Shown in pieces: positions 1-10,814 of a DNA stretch of 64,000 nt. Position numbers and translations under genes: made by a program. Under the pieces are notes generated by a model. The model did not search any database. It was given only the letters and a program-made list of their open reading frames with translations, and was not told where the DNA came from. The DNA lies in assembly GCA_015178975.1 (NCBI GenBank), contig WHVD01000111.1, positions 189,001 to 253,000 on the forward strand, written 5' to 3'. Source of the DNA: Hysterangium stoloniferum (lineage: Eukaryota; Basidiomycota; Agaricomycetes; Hysterangiales; Hysterangiaceae). Within the stretch, counting starts at the first letter, position 1. Every line of letters starts with the position of its first letter.

Positions 1-153
1 GAGGACGGGAGTTCTGAGGAGGCTGGGTCAGATGAGGAGGAGGTGCCCGCAGAGATCATGGAGCTACCCAAGGAGATGAATGAGGCGGGAAAAGCTGAGG
101 TGGAAAAAGAGGCAGGGAAAAAAGATAGCCCCATAAATGTAGATGAAGAATAG
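1..153 (+). CDS. 3' end of an unidentified acidic protein (partial)
   Basis: Frame 1 is open from the window edge to a TAG at 151-153 and gives 50 residues. The segment is rich in Glu, Asp and Lys (it contains SDEEEVPAEI and ends SPINVDEE). It has no domain I recognise. It reads towards the tail of the minus-strand gypsy element that begins 200 bp further on, so it may be the end of a host gene or of another retroelement ORF. The 200 bp between the two (154-352) are AT-rich and hold no gene. The call rests only on the open frame and its biased but protein-like composition. Confidence 0.35.
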   Translation, partial: EDGSSEEAGSDEEEVPAEIMELPKEMNEAGKAEVEKEAGKKDSPINVDEE

Positions 154-352
154 AAGTAAAAACTTAATAATAATTGAACATGAAAGTAAAGCGTGAAAAA
201 CATAAAAAATAAAAGTCAAAGCCAAAGTCTGCAGGGAGTCCACTTAAAGACTTAACAAGACATGTCAGAACCTGTAAAAGCAAAGAGAGACATAGGGCGA
301 CAGGGAATAATGAAAATGAGTCCAAACGTAACATGGGGTCCACGGAGTGTGG

Positions 353-1944
353 TTAGAGAGAAGATAATGGTCCAGGTTTGAGTGGGTAAGCTGTATGAAA
401 GTCAGTAATGATTTCCGTGGTATTACCGAGTTCCATGGCCAAAATCCATGAGGTCTCTTCATCGGTGCCCTCGTAACCCGCCCACTTGACCAAGTAAAGC
501 AGTTTACAAGTGTGTTGATGCTTATCAATTTTTGAATCTAAAATCTGTGAGATTTCAAACTCGGGTTCTCCATCAATAATGACAGGAGGAGGCGGAGATT
601 GCACACAATCCGGGATAGTGTTAGCAGTACAAAGTTCTAACATAAAAACATGAAATACCGGGTGTACCGCGCACATGCTATCCGGAAGCTGTAGAGTCCA
701 AGAGACTGAACCTACTTGTGCGATAATTTCAAACGGACCTAAATATTTTTCAGCAAGCTTCTTTGATGGACATGTAGTCCGGAAGAATTGAGCTTTGATA
801 TAAACATGGTCGCCAATCTTGAAGTTTGGTGGCAGGATCCGGTGTTTGTCTGCTGAATGTTGGTATTGCTCTTGGGCAGACAATATTGCAGTCCGGAGTT
901 CCTCATGGAGCTCGTGGAGGTCTGTGGTGAACTCTTGAGCGCGAACAGAGGTGAGATTTCGTTCTGGATGTACTGTAATATTTGGATTATATCCTTTATT
1001 TACAAAGAACGGGGAAACACCAGTAGTGGCCGAAGGCACATTGTTGTAAGCAAACTCTGCAAGTGGTAACAAGGTCTTCCAATTGTCCTGTTGGTAGTTG
1101 CAATATACACGGAGGTATTGTTCCAATGTCTGGTTGACGCATTCGGTTTGTCCATCACCTTCTGGATGATGTCCAGACGTGAAATGTAATATCATGTCCA
1201 AGGATTTTCTGAGCGATCTAAAGAAGTGAGACACGAACTCTGATCCTTGATTGGAAGTCACATGGGATGGAACTCTGTGCTTGGAAAATACATGGATAAT
1301 AAAAAGTTCCCCTAACTGCATGGACATAATTGTATCATATAAGTAGGGATGAATATACCTTGTTTTGAGAATCTGTCAACAACGACTAGAATAGCAGAAA
1401 AGCCTTCAGAATCCGGTAGATGTTCAATGAAATCCATAGATATAGAATTCCACGGATGTTCCGGTACTGGGAGTTGTTTCAAAAGGCTGTATAGCTTGTG
1501 TCGCTGAGATTTCGAGCGGGGACAAGTAGTGCAAGATTTACAATAGTGCTTAACGAATCCACGGTGTCCGGGCCAAGTATATTCTCTTCTTATTAATGAT
1601 AGAGTTTTGTTGTACCCGAAATGTCCTGAGAGTGGATGATCATGTTTATATTGAAGGATCCTGAGGCGGAGGCCATCGGAGTCCGGTACATAGATACGAT
1701 CGTCAAGTCTAATGAAACCATGTTGATCAAGAGACCACCGAGGTTGATCGGGGTCCATGGGATTGTCCAGATGAGCTTTAGTAATTGGGTCTAGCGGAAT
1801 TGCCAATAGAATATCTTGATGTAACTTCTCAATATCCATAATGATGATTCCACGGACAATGGGATTGATGAGGAAAGTTGCGCGGACCGATGCGGTAAGC
1901 TGTTGATTCATGAAAATAGGTTTCAGGTTGTGCGGATTTACCAT
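353..1944 (-). pseudogene. gypsy integrase with C-terminal chromodomain
   Basis: Two overlapping frames (1944-1312 and 1327-353) encode the integrase. The first has the H2C2 zinc-binding region (HPLSGHFGYNKTLSLIRR ... CKSCTTCPRSKSQRHK) and the start of the core (SMDFIEHLPDSEGFSAILVVVDRFSK). The second continues with SNQGSEFVSHFFRSL, DGQTECVNQTLEQYLR, the GPFEIIAQVGSVSWTLQLP block and a chromodomain (EFEISQILDSKI ... LYLVKWAGYEGTDEETSW). A frameshift near 1320 divides the core. Chromodomain integrases direct insertion to marked heterochromatin. Confidence 0.9.
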
Positions 1945-1983
1945 TGCATAGTCGTTGCTCCCCTCTTTAGGATAGACGTCCCA

Positions 1984-2560
1984 TCATCTAGTTAAAGTGT
2001 CGGGTTTGCCGCCGAGACAGCCGGGTTGAAAGTGGATAATCATGTTGAAAGCAGATAGATATTCAGACCAGCGGGCCTGCCGGTGGGTCAAACGTTTTGT
2101 GGTAGAAAAGTATTCCAGGTTTTTGTGATCTGTTACAACATCAATAGGAGCTCCTGAACCTTCCAAATAGTGTCGCCACGCTTTGAAAGCTGAGAATATT
2201 GCCAGAAGTTCTTTATCATGAATGTCGTAGTTGAGCTCTGCTCCGGTAAAAGTCCGGGACAGAAAAGCCACAGGGTGGACTTGTCCGTCGGAGTCCTGGA
2301 TAGACAGAATGGCTCCAAGTGCATAATCTGAGGCGTCCGTTTCGACAATGAGTGGGAAGTCTGGTTTCCAATGCGACAGAATAGGAGCTGTAGAAAAAGA
2401 ATTTTTTAAAAGATTGAAAGCTTTTTGACACTTATCGTTAAAGTTCCACGGAGTACCCTTACGTGTAAGACGGGTAAGGGGTACCATGATGTCGGAATAT
2501 CCACAGATAAAATGTCTGTAAAAATTGGCAAATCTGAGGAAGGATTGTATATCTTTAACT
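1984..2560 (-). pseudogene. gypsy RNase H region
   Basis: The frame runs on from the RT (KVKDIQSFLRFANFYRHFI) through the connection segment (VPLTRLTRKGTPWNF) to the RNase H core: ETDASDYALGAILSI, DKELLAIFSAFKAWRHYLEG and VVTDHKNLEYFSTTKRL. It closes with LGGKPDTLTR and a TGA at the expected Arg codon before WDVYPKEG. The Asp and Glu residues of the RNase H active site appear present in these blocks. It would degrade the RNA of the RNA-DNA hybrid. Confidence 0.85.
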
Positions 2561-2562
2561 TT

Positions 2563-3401
2563 TCAGGGTTCGGGCCAATCTTTGATGACTTGCACTTTGG
2601 TTTCATCCATGCGGAGTCCATCGGGTCCCATCATGAAACCTAGGTATTCCACGGAGTCCATGTCAAAAGTACATTTTTTACCATTTGCGAATAAACCATG
2701 TTGTCTGAGCCTCTGGAGAACTTCACTGACTTGTTTGTTGTGTTCCGCGGGATTCTCGGAGTAGATAAAAATGACGTCCAAGTAAACAATGACGCATACA
2801 TCAAGCATGTCGGAGAAAATGTTGTTGATAAAACGCTGAAAAATAGATGGAGCATTGGTGAGTCCAAAGGGGATCACCAACCACTCAAAGGCCCCATAAC
2901 GGGTTCTAAAAGTGGTTTTCCATTCGTTGCCCACGGCAACCCAGACCAAATAATAGGCATGCTTGAGATCTATTTTGGTGTAAATCCGGGCATTCCGTGG
3001 AGCATCGAGCAGGTCAGATATAAGTGGGAGTGGATATTTATCCTTTTTGGTGACAGCATTGAGTCCTCTAAAATCAACACATAGTTGAAGGGATCCATCC
3101 TTTTTTCTGACAAAGAGAACAGGTGCTCCAAAAGGAGACTTTGAGGGTCGGTTTCACTATGTGGTACTCAAGTATTATGGGTATATTTCTTGAAGTGAGG
3201 TGCCACAACGTGTTCAAGATCGATTTTTAAGTTGTATTCTCTGTGAGGCGGAAGCTGGTCAGCTTTTCGCTTGCTAAAAACATCCACGAAGTCATGATAT
3301 TTCTCTGGAACGCCTTCTAGGTCAGCGGCTTGCTCAGATTCAGATACCGGGGTTGAAAAATATCCAGTTGCTTCATCAATTTTTAAGTTGATAGTGAACA
3401 C
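2563..3401 (-). pseudogene. gypsy reverse transcriptase with altered catalytic motif
   Basis: The N-terminal part has VPEKYHDFVDVFSKRKAD, the usual pol linker. After a frameshift near 3100-3170 come [42 protein letters not shown] and [14 protein letters not shown], all standard Ty3 RT blocks. The catalytic YxDD box reads YLDV (around 2780), so the second catalytic Asp is Val. The frame ends in a TGA right after KDWPEP, where CGA (Arg) is expected, and then continues into RNase H. The altered box alone should abolish polymerase activity. Confidence 0.88.
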
Positions 3402-4039
3402 CTAGGACCCATCCATTTTTGAAGCCCTAATAAAAGCTGCAGCATTAATCAGAGAAATGGACGGAGGTGCCATGGGTTCCGGGGAAGCTATTGGTGCCAT
3501 AGGGATCACAGGAGTCCTTGAGACTGCAGGTGCCGGGAAGGCCATGGGTGCCGTGGGTGCCGTGGAGGCCGGGTCCAGTGCAGTTTCCTCAGTCACCGTG
3601 GGAGTCCGGAATGTTATACTGTTAGCTATCCAGTCAATCAACGGATTGTAGCGGGTAAGCCAGTTATGTCCTAGGACCACCGAGCAACTTGAGTCTAACT
3701 GGGTCACATAGAAAGTGACCAATTGAGATGTTCCACAAGGAAATTGATGGGTAAATCACAAGCTTGGGTAACAACTGAATTACTTGTGCCATTGAAGAGG
3801 CGGAGAGTGACGGGATTTATCGAATAAGTTGACAAAGAATTTTTTTGCATGAATTTTGTATCTAAAAAACAATGAGTCGAGCCGGAATCTATGAGAGCTG
3901 AAAAAACGAATTTCGGAATCATATTAGACATACGTTTAACGAAAAATGAATCAGAATGTGAAAGAGCGGATGCATTGAGGCGAGTGAACTCTTGAATGCG
4001 TGGAGAGGCAATGCAACCCCTAACCTGCGTGGAGTCCAC
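3402..4039 (-). pseudogene. gypsy aspartic protease region (broken)
   Basis: The segment carries the retropepsin active-site signature ALIDSGSTHCFLD and, later, [17 protein letters not shown], which is characteristic of the protease-to-RT stretch of fungal gypsy elements. A frameshift near 3715 separates the two parts. The second part has a Pro/Ala/Met-rich linker and ends at a TAG just before VFTINLKIDE, where CAG would restore reading. The protease would process the gag-pol polyprotein. Confidence 0.8.
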
Positions 4040-4130
4040 AGGGTTGCTTACTCTTTTTTCGAATTGGAAGCCAGTTTGTCCTTCGACGGGGCTTCCGTGG
4101 GGGCCTTGGCTGTTCGACCCTTAGAAGAGT

Positions 4131-5342
4131 TTGCTTTTGCCAGCGGACATTCCGGGACTCAATGACCGGGTTTCCTGCACAAGAGACAGAGGTTGTTGTC
4201 CATACAACATTGTCTTTCTTGTGGAGTCAATTTGCCATTGGGTCCGAGTTTACCTGAGAGGTTGGGTTTTCTGGCTTGCTTGCCGGACTGTTGACCCTTG
4301 TTGTTGTCCTTATTGTCCTTATTGTTGTTGTTGTTTGAAGACTTTTTATCATTCTTCTTGTTGGATTGTGTGGAGTTCTGGTTGCTGGTTGACAAATTAT
4401 TGTTATTGTTTTTATTGTCCTTGGACTTGTTTACTTTGTCTGCAGAGGTCTCGTGGGTAACTTCCGCGCGACGTTCCCAATAACATGAGTCCGCATTTTG
4501 AGCTTTGAGGTGCATATGGGACAGGGTTTTTGGCTTGCCATCTTCTCCTTTTGAGACTTTGTCTTTAAGGTGGGACGGGGCAGACCAGCATAGAATTGGT
4601 GGCGGAGAGTGGGATTGCCCCACTGACAACGAGCTGCAAGATTATTGAATTGGACGATGTAGTCCGTGATGCACTGCGTGTCCTTCATACAAAGATTTGT
4701 GAGACTATTCTTGGCTTCTCCTGTCGGGTCATATGGGCCGAAGTTGGTTTCAAGCTCCTCAACAAAAGCCTCCCAATTTTCAAGCCAGAGCGGCTCTTCC
4801 TCGGAAATCCCGCTAAAAGCCGGTTTGAACCATTTCAACGCAGATCCCGACAAATATGACAGTGCGTAGTTGACTTTTCGGGAGTCCGTGGAGAATGTAG
4901 CGGCACGATCACGGAAGTTGAAGCGACACTGCATGAGGAAAGTAGAGAGTTTGTTTGGATTGGAACCCGTGAAGGGTTCTGGAGCATTGACTTTTGACCA
5001 TGGAGGTTCTTGTTTCTTTTTCTTTTGTTCTTCAAGCAGGTGCGTCATGAATTTATTTATAGTACCTGCTAAAAATTCAGAAGTAGGATCCCCCAAGTGC
5101 GGTCGTTGAACAGGCGGAGGATTTTCGAGAGGGATTTCAACACCTTTGTCCTTGTCGGAGGCCATGGAATTGTCCTCATGCTCGGATTCATCCTGGTTTT
5201 CTGGGACTTCTTCGATACAGGCTTCTTCCATGGTTTCCGACTGGTTCGCAAGCGTCTGACTGGTATACAGAGTTAACAGGGAATGAAGAGTCGACGGTCC
5301 AGGTAATGATGACTGTGCACGTGTACTTCTTCTTGGTGGCAT
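4131..5342 (-). pseudogene. gypsy gag with zinc knuckle (broken)
   Basis: The frame starts with ATG at 5342 (MPPRRSTRAQSS...). It contains a retrotransposon gag/capsid core (a segment with FRDRAATFSTDSRKVNYA and YLSGSALKWF), followed by a Lys/Asn/Asp-rich low-complexity linker and a CCHC zinc knuckle (CLLCRKPGH, then a stop, then VPEC). The frame changes between about 4430 and 4629, where two overlapping frames carry the N- and C-terminal parts. A TGA falls inside the zinc knuckle right after the His (around 4160), where a CGA codon would be expected. Gag would package the element RNA; this copy could not make an intact protein. Confidence 0.85.
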
Positions 5343-5378
5343 AATAAAACAATCTGCGAGTGTTAGTCAGAAAATACT

Positions 5379-6214
5379 GTTAGGATACACACAGGCCGGG
5401 ATTCTGGAGAAACCCGCGGGATATCCGGTAGGACTTGGCTTCAGCTTATAGGCTGCACCCTCGCTAGATCGTGTTGTCCAATTTCAAACGGACGGATGGG
5501 GATCCTGGGGAGTCCAGGCGGGGTTCGTAGGTTGTAGGTTGTAAGTCGGGGGTTGTGGATCGTAAGTCGGAATTCGTGGGTCGTGAGTCGAGATAGTTGA
5601 GAGAGATAGATGCACTGGAGCCCGTGGGCTCCGACTAGTGCGAGCGATGTGAATCAAGTAAGGTTTTAGAGCGGAAAATGTTATTAGATTACTGGGGGAA
5701 TCTAAGCTAATTTTCTGACTGGACTGTATGTACAACATCTGCCAGTTTATATAGACCATGAAGTGAATGACATACCAAATCCAGTAATGATGAAATGAAA
5801 CTAACAAAACATGAAACAGGAATAGTAAACACCAAATTGGTGTTAGGAACGGAACGGAACGGAGCGGAGTCCGAATCGTGACAAAGCATAACCCATAACG
5901 GGAAATGGAGCGGGAGCGGAGTCCTAAATCGTGATAGATCATTTGACTAAAACGGGAACGGGGCTCGATTAGAGTGGTGACAGGATTCTGAGTGGGGTCC
6001 GGTGACTGATACATGGGACGAAGACAGACATAGACAGAGATGGAGTCCAGGGGAAGTCTGGTGACTGATATGTATCATAAAGAGGTCGAATGTAACTAGT
6101 CTTGACGTAATGGAGTCCGGCCGGGAAATCCTATAAACAGACAATTGGTGTTTGTAGTGCGTGGGGGCGTACAGGTTAGGGCCTGGAGTCTGGCAGGATT
6201 GTCCAGTCATAACA
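5379..6214 (-). repeat. candidate 5' LTR of the gypsy element
   Basis: The interval upstream of gag is bounded by TGTTAGGAT at 5379 and CAGTCATAACA ending at 6214, so the ends are inverted TGTTA/TAACA as in many LTRs. It contains a minus-strand TATA box (see separate entry) and several GGAGTCC motifs. No second copy is visible in the window, so the boundaries are a proposal. A TGTTAG at 5361 is an alternative inner edge. Confidence 0.45.
5745..5754 (-). promoter_or_regulatory. TATA box in the gypsy LTR
   Basis: The minus strand reads CTATATAAAC here, about 400 bp upstream of the gag ATG and inside the proposed LTR. This is a plausible core promoter for the element transcript. Confidence 0.4.
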
Positions 6215-6317
6215 TATCCTTTCACCCTCGGCCAAACTGGCAGAACTGAGGTGGGAGCACACAGGTTGGAGCATCTCTAATAAGGGCGATAAGGACAAAT
6301 GGTGCGAGAGTAATACA

Positions 6318-6725
6318 TTACAAAATTACCAAGGCTCTGAATATCTGAAAACAATCCTTTTCTAAACATTCACCCAATAAGTTGAAGAGCTCATCGTTCT
6401 CGACGATACACTTGCGAACATCGCGACGGTTGTTTAGGGCGGGCAGGAGAGGTGGATTCGCCGTTTCAGCAATTTGAGACAGAAGCGGGACGGCAAATTC
6501 TAACCCAAACCTTTTCGTGCCTGACTGGACGCCCTCGAGGATCAAAGCGATAGTATCGTTCTCCAACACCTCACGATCTTGCCTCTCCTCGTCTTCAAGA
6601 GATGTGCGTCTGGTGGCCATACGAAGAAGTTTCTTGGTTGACGATTCATTAGCAGACTGTGAGGATGACGACCGCTGAGTATCATGAGGGAGCTGTGGTT
6701 GGGCAGAAGTGGGAGGTCACGTGAT
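6318..6725 (-). pseudogene. orphan first exon of a Crinkler-type gene (copy 1)
   Basis: The frame from ATG 6620 encodes about 100 residues (MATRRTSLEDEERQDR ..., then ILEGVQSGTKRFGLEFAV and VRKCIVENDELFNLLGECL), predicted helical. The same sequence, diverged, lies at 9510-9765 directly upstream of the NTPase exon of the neighbouring broken gene. I therefore read this as a detached copy of that gene's N-terminal exon. The flank shared by both copies reaches the AGGTCACGTG at about 6715. Alternatively it is a small gene of its own. Confidence 0.5.
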
Positions 6726-6735
6726 ATCACGGCAC

Positions 6736-7175
6736 GATCTAAATCCGGTTGATCTTTGCACGTAGATCAAACAAATTGTTAAAATCTGATTTTTATTTAT
6801 TTCTTATTAATATCCATTCAACTCAACTTCTGTAGAAGTCGTAGTCTTAAACTAAGGGGGGCCTTTCTTTCCCGGGGCTACAAAGTTGGGTTTGCGGGAA
6901 TAATCCTGCATAATCCTGGTGTCTATCTCCATAATAACCGATAACGCCGAAAGGCAGTGGTGAGCATCGGGTATTACTCCGCAATCCAGACAGTTCGTCA
7001 ACAGCTTGGTTCAGAAGCCACAAGGTGTCTCACAGACCTCACATTCATGTACTTGCATATTTGGTAATTGAAACAACGTACACTTCTACAGGGTAGCAAG
7101 GGAACGACACAAATTACGCAACAAGGAAACTCTTATTTAAACATTCCGAGTCGATTTGATCTAAAAACTTGAGAA
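6736..7175. other. no gene seen
   Basis: AT-rich sequence between the orphan exon and the end of the NTPase gene. No long frame, repeat match or RNA gene is visible. Confidence 0.4.
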
Positions 7176-9489
7176 TCACCGCATAGTTTTAAGTCTCTTG
7201 TATAGGTTACTTTGACTGGAACGGGGCATCCTAGCTTTCAGTGAATCGGCCATTAAACCAATATAACGTTCCACAACAACATCCCATCGCAAAACGGCTA
7301 CATCACCCTTCCATTCCCCTTTGAGACGTTTCTGCTGTTCATCATCAGGGGTTGCAATGATGCGAAGGAATCTGGGGATCCGTCGCGTTGAGTGCGAAGC
7401 AGATTGCTGTTGAGCTTGTGGAGTTTTCTGTGATAACTGTCAGCTATTGGCGTGTATACGGCTGACCCGAGAACCATCTCCAAACTCCCTGTCAGATCAT
7501 CTACAAGATGTGGGTAAGACACTGGTGCATATCGATGCCGTGTCCCTCCCTTCTATAAATATCAGAGTAAAGGTTGAGTGTGATAGGGTTTAGTTTAATA
7601 CCTACCTCCATCGTGTAAACGAATTTGGGCATAACAGAAATGATGGCATCTTCGCCATTTCTGAGCATTGAGGGTTGGTAAAACTTTTGCTTGCACTGCA
7701 AGAATAATCAGCTCCTTCGTCTCCTTGTCTTGAAGGGTACACATCACGTCGGGGCCCATGTGGTTATCTGGAAAAAGAAAGGGCTTTCCATCTGGATCGT
7801 GCAAGAAAGCGAGAACATCTTCAGGGGAATTAGCCTTAAGACCCAAACGATCAGAATTACCCGTCTTCTACGAGGACTGCATTATGTCATCAGCCCTACG
7901 CTTCAGGGGCGACTAGGGTAACCTTCCTCGACTCTAATGACTCGCTACAACGGAAGGCGTGCGAGAGAGGTTTGAACTCGCCCCAAAAGTCTCCATCAGC
8001 ACGAGAAGGATGCCTGTTAAAACACATAGCCAAGTACCGAGGCATTATGAGCACTGCGAAATGCATTTGCTATCCATGTCTTCCTCATCGTGTGACGGTG
8101 CTTTTGTAAAACCGAGCTGAGGGAGAGAACTACCTATGGTTCGGAAATGTATACAGCATAGTTCGTTGTAGCTTCGCATTGCCAAGGGCTCGTGATCTTG
8201 TCCAAAAAACCTACGCCCCACCCAATTATGTCGTGCATATGGTTTTCGATGGCGATGGTCGTAGGTTCGCTTCCCAAAGTCCACCGCATAGGAATTTCGA
8301 CTAGGCATTGTATCAAGTCCTCTCCTATCAAATACGCGGTTAGTTCTTGCATTAGTAGAAGAGATATTACACTGGCTATTCTCTTCGTTGAAAACGTGCT
8401 CCAATTCGCTAATGGGTCGATAATGTGAGATCAACGCGGACAGCTCAGGGGAAATGGGGGGTTCATCATCCTCCAGTTCGATTGCGTCAGTGACTTTAAA
8501 TCCAGTCAAGCGTTCAGCGAACGAGGTAAGGACACGGTGGCGCGGGACATTTTCCAAGCAGATAAACAGCTCAATAAGACTAGCGGTCAGGCGGTGGCTA
8601 CAATTTTAATCATAAAAACGAATCTCGCAGCGTCAAACGATAGACATACCGGCCAGAAAACCAGTACACCATGTGTTCCAACAATCGTCGATCGGAGTTA
8701 TTGTCCGAGAGTGTGAGGTATCGGCGAATATAGTCCAATTGAGAAGAATCGTCTCTCGTGAAACGCCCAATATCAGTGAAGACCCGCGTACCACTCCCAG
8801 CTGCATTTTTTGCAGAAACAGAACCCACGGCATCCTTCACCATTTTCATCGACAGTCCAGTTCCCGAGAGAATAAAACCAGTGAAGAGTTGAGTGTTCAG
8901 AAAGAATCTATACATTTCACGAAGAATAGGGTGCATATCAGTCCCGATGTCGGAGCGGAAGTACTCCTTCAGATTGTCGGCAGCCACTTGTCCCTCGTCG
9001 ATCACGACGAATAGAGGTGTCCAGGATCCTTCTGGAAACAAGTCATTTCTGTTAGTCGTGAGCTCACTTAGGGTGGATGCGATAATGCTACGCATGATCT
9101 GCGTATCAGCAGACCGGAGGGTCCAGAGCACTCTGACGAAGAGATCCTCATCTTGAAAGTTCAAGGAGGGTAGCAAAACTTGAGCAAGAACCCATCTCCG
9201 TCGAGCTAATGTGGCACCTGTGTTAACAGGAACATGTTGCACAAACTGCTTCAGGATCAAGACGCGCGCGCACAACAACATTGCAAACACTCGGTCTGCA
9301 GCTGTAGCGTTCTCATCAATTTCTCCTGTGTGCCAAGTGCTTAAAATTGGCAATATTTTTTCCGTCGCTACTTCTAAGTCTTTGGAGCCAGATGCTGGAC
9401 CTCGTGTGGTTGTGCACGAAAGATAAAGGCCCAATTCAAGCAAAGACCCTCAAGTGCAAGGCGTGTTTTACCCGAACCCTAGACGCCGG
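7176..9489 (-). pseudogene. Crinkler/RHS-type P-loop NTPase with REase-like domain (broken)
   Basis: A 3' splice site (polypyrimidine then CCAG) precedes 9489. The exon opens with a P-loop that reads GV, a TAG at 9479-9481, then GSGKTRLALEGLC. A missing base in the G run near 9431 shifts the frame into GLYLSC. Downstream are a Walker B-like VVIDEGQVAA, SGTGLSMK, GRFTRDDSSQ and FSGRYVYRLT. After more frame changes (about 8600, 8300, 8100) comes a restriction-endonuclease-like block FLFPDNHMGPDVMC ... LAVQAKV, giving D-x18-Q-x-K. A clean 53-bp intron (GTAGGT...TATAG, 7553-7605) follows, then RYAPVSYPHLVDDL, a frameshift near 7425, and a tail ending TGA at 7176-7178. This matches the NTPase-plus-REase architecture of Crinkler-RHS proteins, common in basidiomycetes. 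In-frame stops make it a pseudogene. Confidence 0.75.
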
Positions 9490-9509
9490 CTGGAAAGAAA
9501 GAGGAAGAT

Positions 9510-9765
9510 TACCATTTAGGTGGATTCGCCGTTTCAGCAATTAGAGACAGAAGCGTGATAGCGAATAACAAATCGAAATTTTTCGCGCCAGACTGGACGC
9601 CCTCGAGGATCAAAGCCCCAACACCTCACAATCTTGCCTCTGCTCATCTTCAGGAGATGTGCGTCTGGTGGTCACATGATGAAGTTTCTTGATTGACCAT
9701 TCGGTAGCAGACTGCGAGGATTAAGACCGCTGGGTATTAGGAGGGAGCTGCGATCGATTAGACAT
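9510..9765 (-). pseudogene. Crinkler-type N-terminal exon (copy 2)
   Basis: Reverse-strand sequence closely follows 6450-6725, including the stretch coding GVQSGTKRF and SLEDEERQD with small deletions and stops. It lies immediately upstream of the P-loop exon, which suggests the native exon order. The orphan at 6318-6725 is then the duplicate. Several in-frame stops make this copy non-functional. Confidence 0.6.
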
Positions 9766-9796
9766 GACAGTGGTGGTGGGCGGAAGCGACAATGAG

Positions 9797-10450
9797 TTTT
9801 TTTCTTTTTTAAAAATACATTTATATACCGCATCGCATCACTAAGATACATAGCGGTTCCGTAGCGTCGTATAGAGCATAGCTGCTATAGTATCTACGAG
9901 ATAATCGAGAGGGAGCAGGCCGGATGCGTCGCAGCGAGTGGTGGTTGGTACGATGGTCGAATGAAGAGTGGAAATTTGGGCCGAAGCCCGAGGAAGAGCC
10001 CGAGATCCTGCTAGCAGTCGACGACGGCTGCAGGCACACCGAAGCCTTACATTGCCAGTGCATAAGTGAATGCTGGAGTCGGGGGTGGGTAGGATGAATA
10101 GACCGTTGCCAGGCTGTGGTCATGGTTATGAGGTGCCAGTGACGTTCCGCAGGCGACACTGGTGCGCGGCTGAAGGCTGCCGACTTTGACAGAGCAGTGA
10201 ATTCAGAGGCTCCCCACGCCTGTTCACTGTCATCCGCCTCTCTGCCCTTCCACCACGAGCATGGGGGTCCCAACCCCAGAGGCAGGTGGTGGTCACGGAA
10301 CAAGAGCGCGACGCATCCGGCCTGCTCCCTCTCAATTCTCTCGTAGATACTATAGCAGCTATGCTCTATACGACGCTACGGAACCGCTATGTATCTTAGT
10401 TATGCGATGCGGTATATAAATGTATTAAAAATAAATAAATAAATAAAAAG
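9797..10450. mobile_element. foldback pair of SINE/LINE-tail elements
   Basis: Arms 9814-9932 and 10308-10426 are near-perfect inverted copies of about 119 bp. Each arm ends outward in the same tail (GCGGTATATAAATGTATT) followed by an A-rich run (TTTTTTTCTTTTTT on the left, AAAATAAATAAATAAATAAA on the right). Such tails indicate 3' ends of non-LTR retroelements facing away from each other. A short TGAG occurs at 9793-9796 and 10451-10454 and may be a target duplication. The right flank is AGGTCACGTG. Confidence 0.65.
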
Positions 10451-10810
10451 TGAGGTCACGTGGCAAGGCTTTCTTGTTCCGTGACCACCACCTGCCTCTG
10501 GGGTTGGGGCCCCCAGTGCTCGTGGTGAGGGGCGGAGAGGCGGATGACAGTGAACAGGTTTGGGGGCCTCTGAATTCACTGCTCTGTCAAAGTCGGCAGC
10601 CTTCAGCCGCGCACCAGTGTCGTCTGCGGAACATCACTGGCACCTACCAACCATGACTGCTGCCTGGCAGCGGTCTACCCTTCCTACCCACCCCCGACTC
10701 CAGCATTCACCTATGCACTAGCAATGCAAGACTTCGGTGTGCCTGCAGCCCTTGTCGACGCCTGCTAGCAGGATCTCGGACTTTTCTTGGGGCTTCGGCC
10801 CAAGTCCTCA
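9960..10810. repeat. inverted repeat of about 330-bp arms
   Basis: The reverse complement of about 9964-10300 matches 10476-10806 with roughly 10% divergence. Shared landmarks are CACCACCTGCCTCTGGGGTT and TCAAAGTCGGCAGCCTTCAG. The right TIR and A-rich tail of the foldback element lie in the spacer. The second arm seems to be a truncated copy of the element body inserted in the opposite orientation. Confidence 0.75.
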
Positions 10811-10814
10811 AGGC

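Larger units (their letters stand above)
353..6214 (-). mobile_element. degenerate Ty3/gypsy chromovirus-type LTR retrotransposon
   Basis: On the minus strand the order is candidate 5' LTR (5379-6214), gag (about 5342-4131), protease (4039-3402), reverse transcriptase (3401-2563), RNase H (2560-1984), and integrase with a C-terminal chromodomain (1944-353). This is the Ty3/gypsy pol order, and the terminal chromodomain puts it with the chromoviruses common in basidiomycetes. Every domain boundary carries a stop or frameshift, so the copy is dead. I find no 3' LTR: the 350 bp after the pol stop do not match the upstream LTR candidate, so the element is probably truncated there. No tRNA-type primer site (CCA on the plus strand) lies next to the LTR candidate; self-priming, known for Tf1-like elements, is possible but unproven. 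Confidence 0.9.

Noticed and set aside
154..352. 3' LTR of the gypsy element
   Set aside because: No similarity to the candidate 5' LTR at 5379-6214.
4298..4483. Leu/Ser-rich plus-strand frame resembling a membrane protein
   Set aside because: It is the antisense of the Asn/Lys/Asp-rich gag linker.
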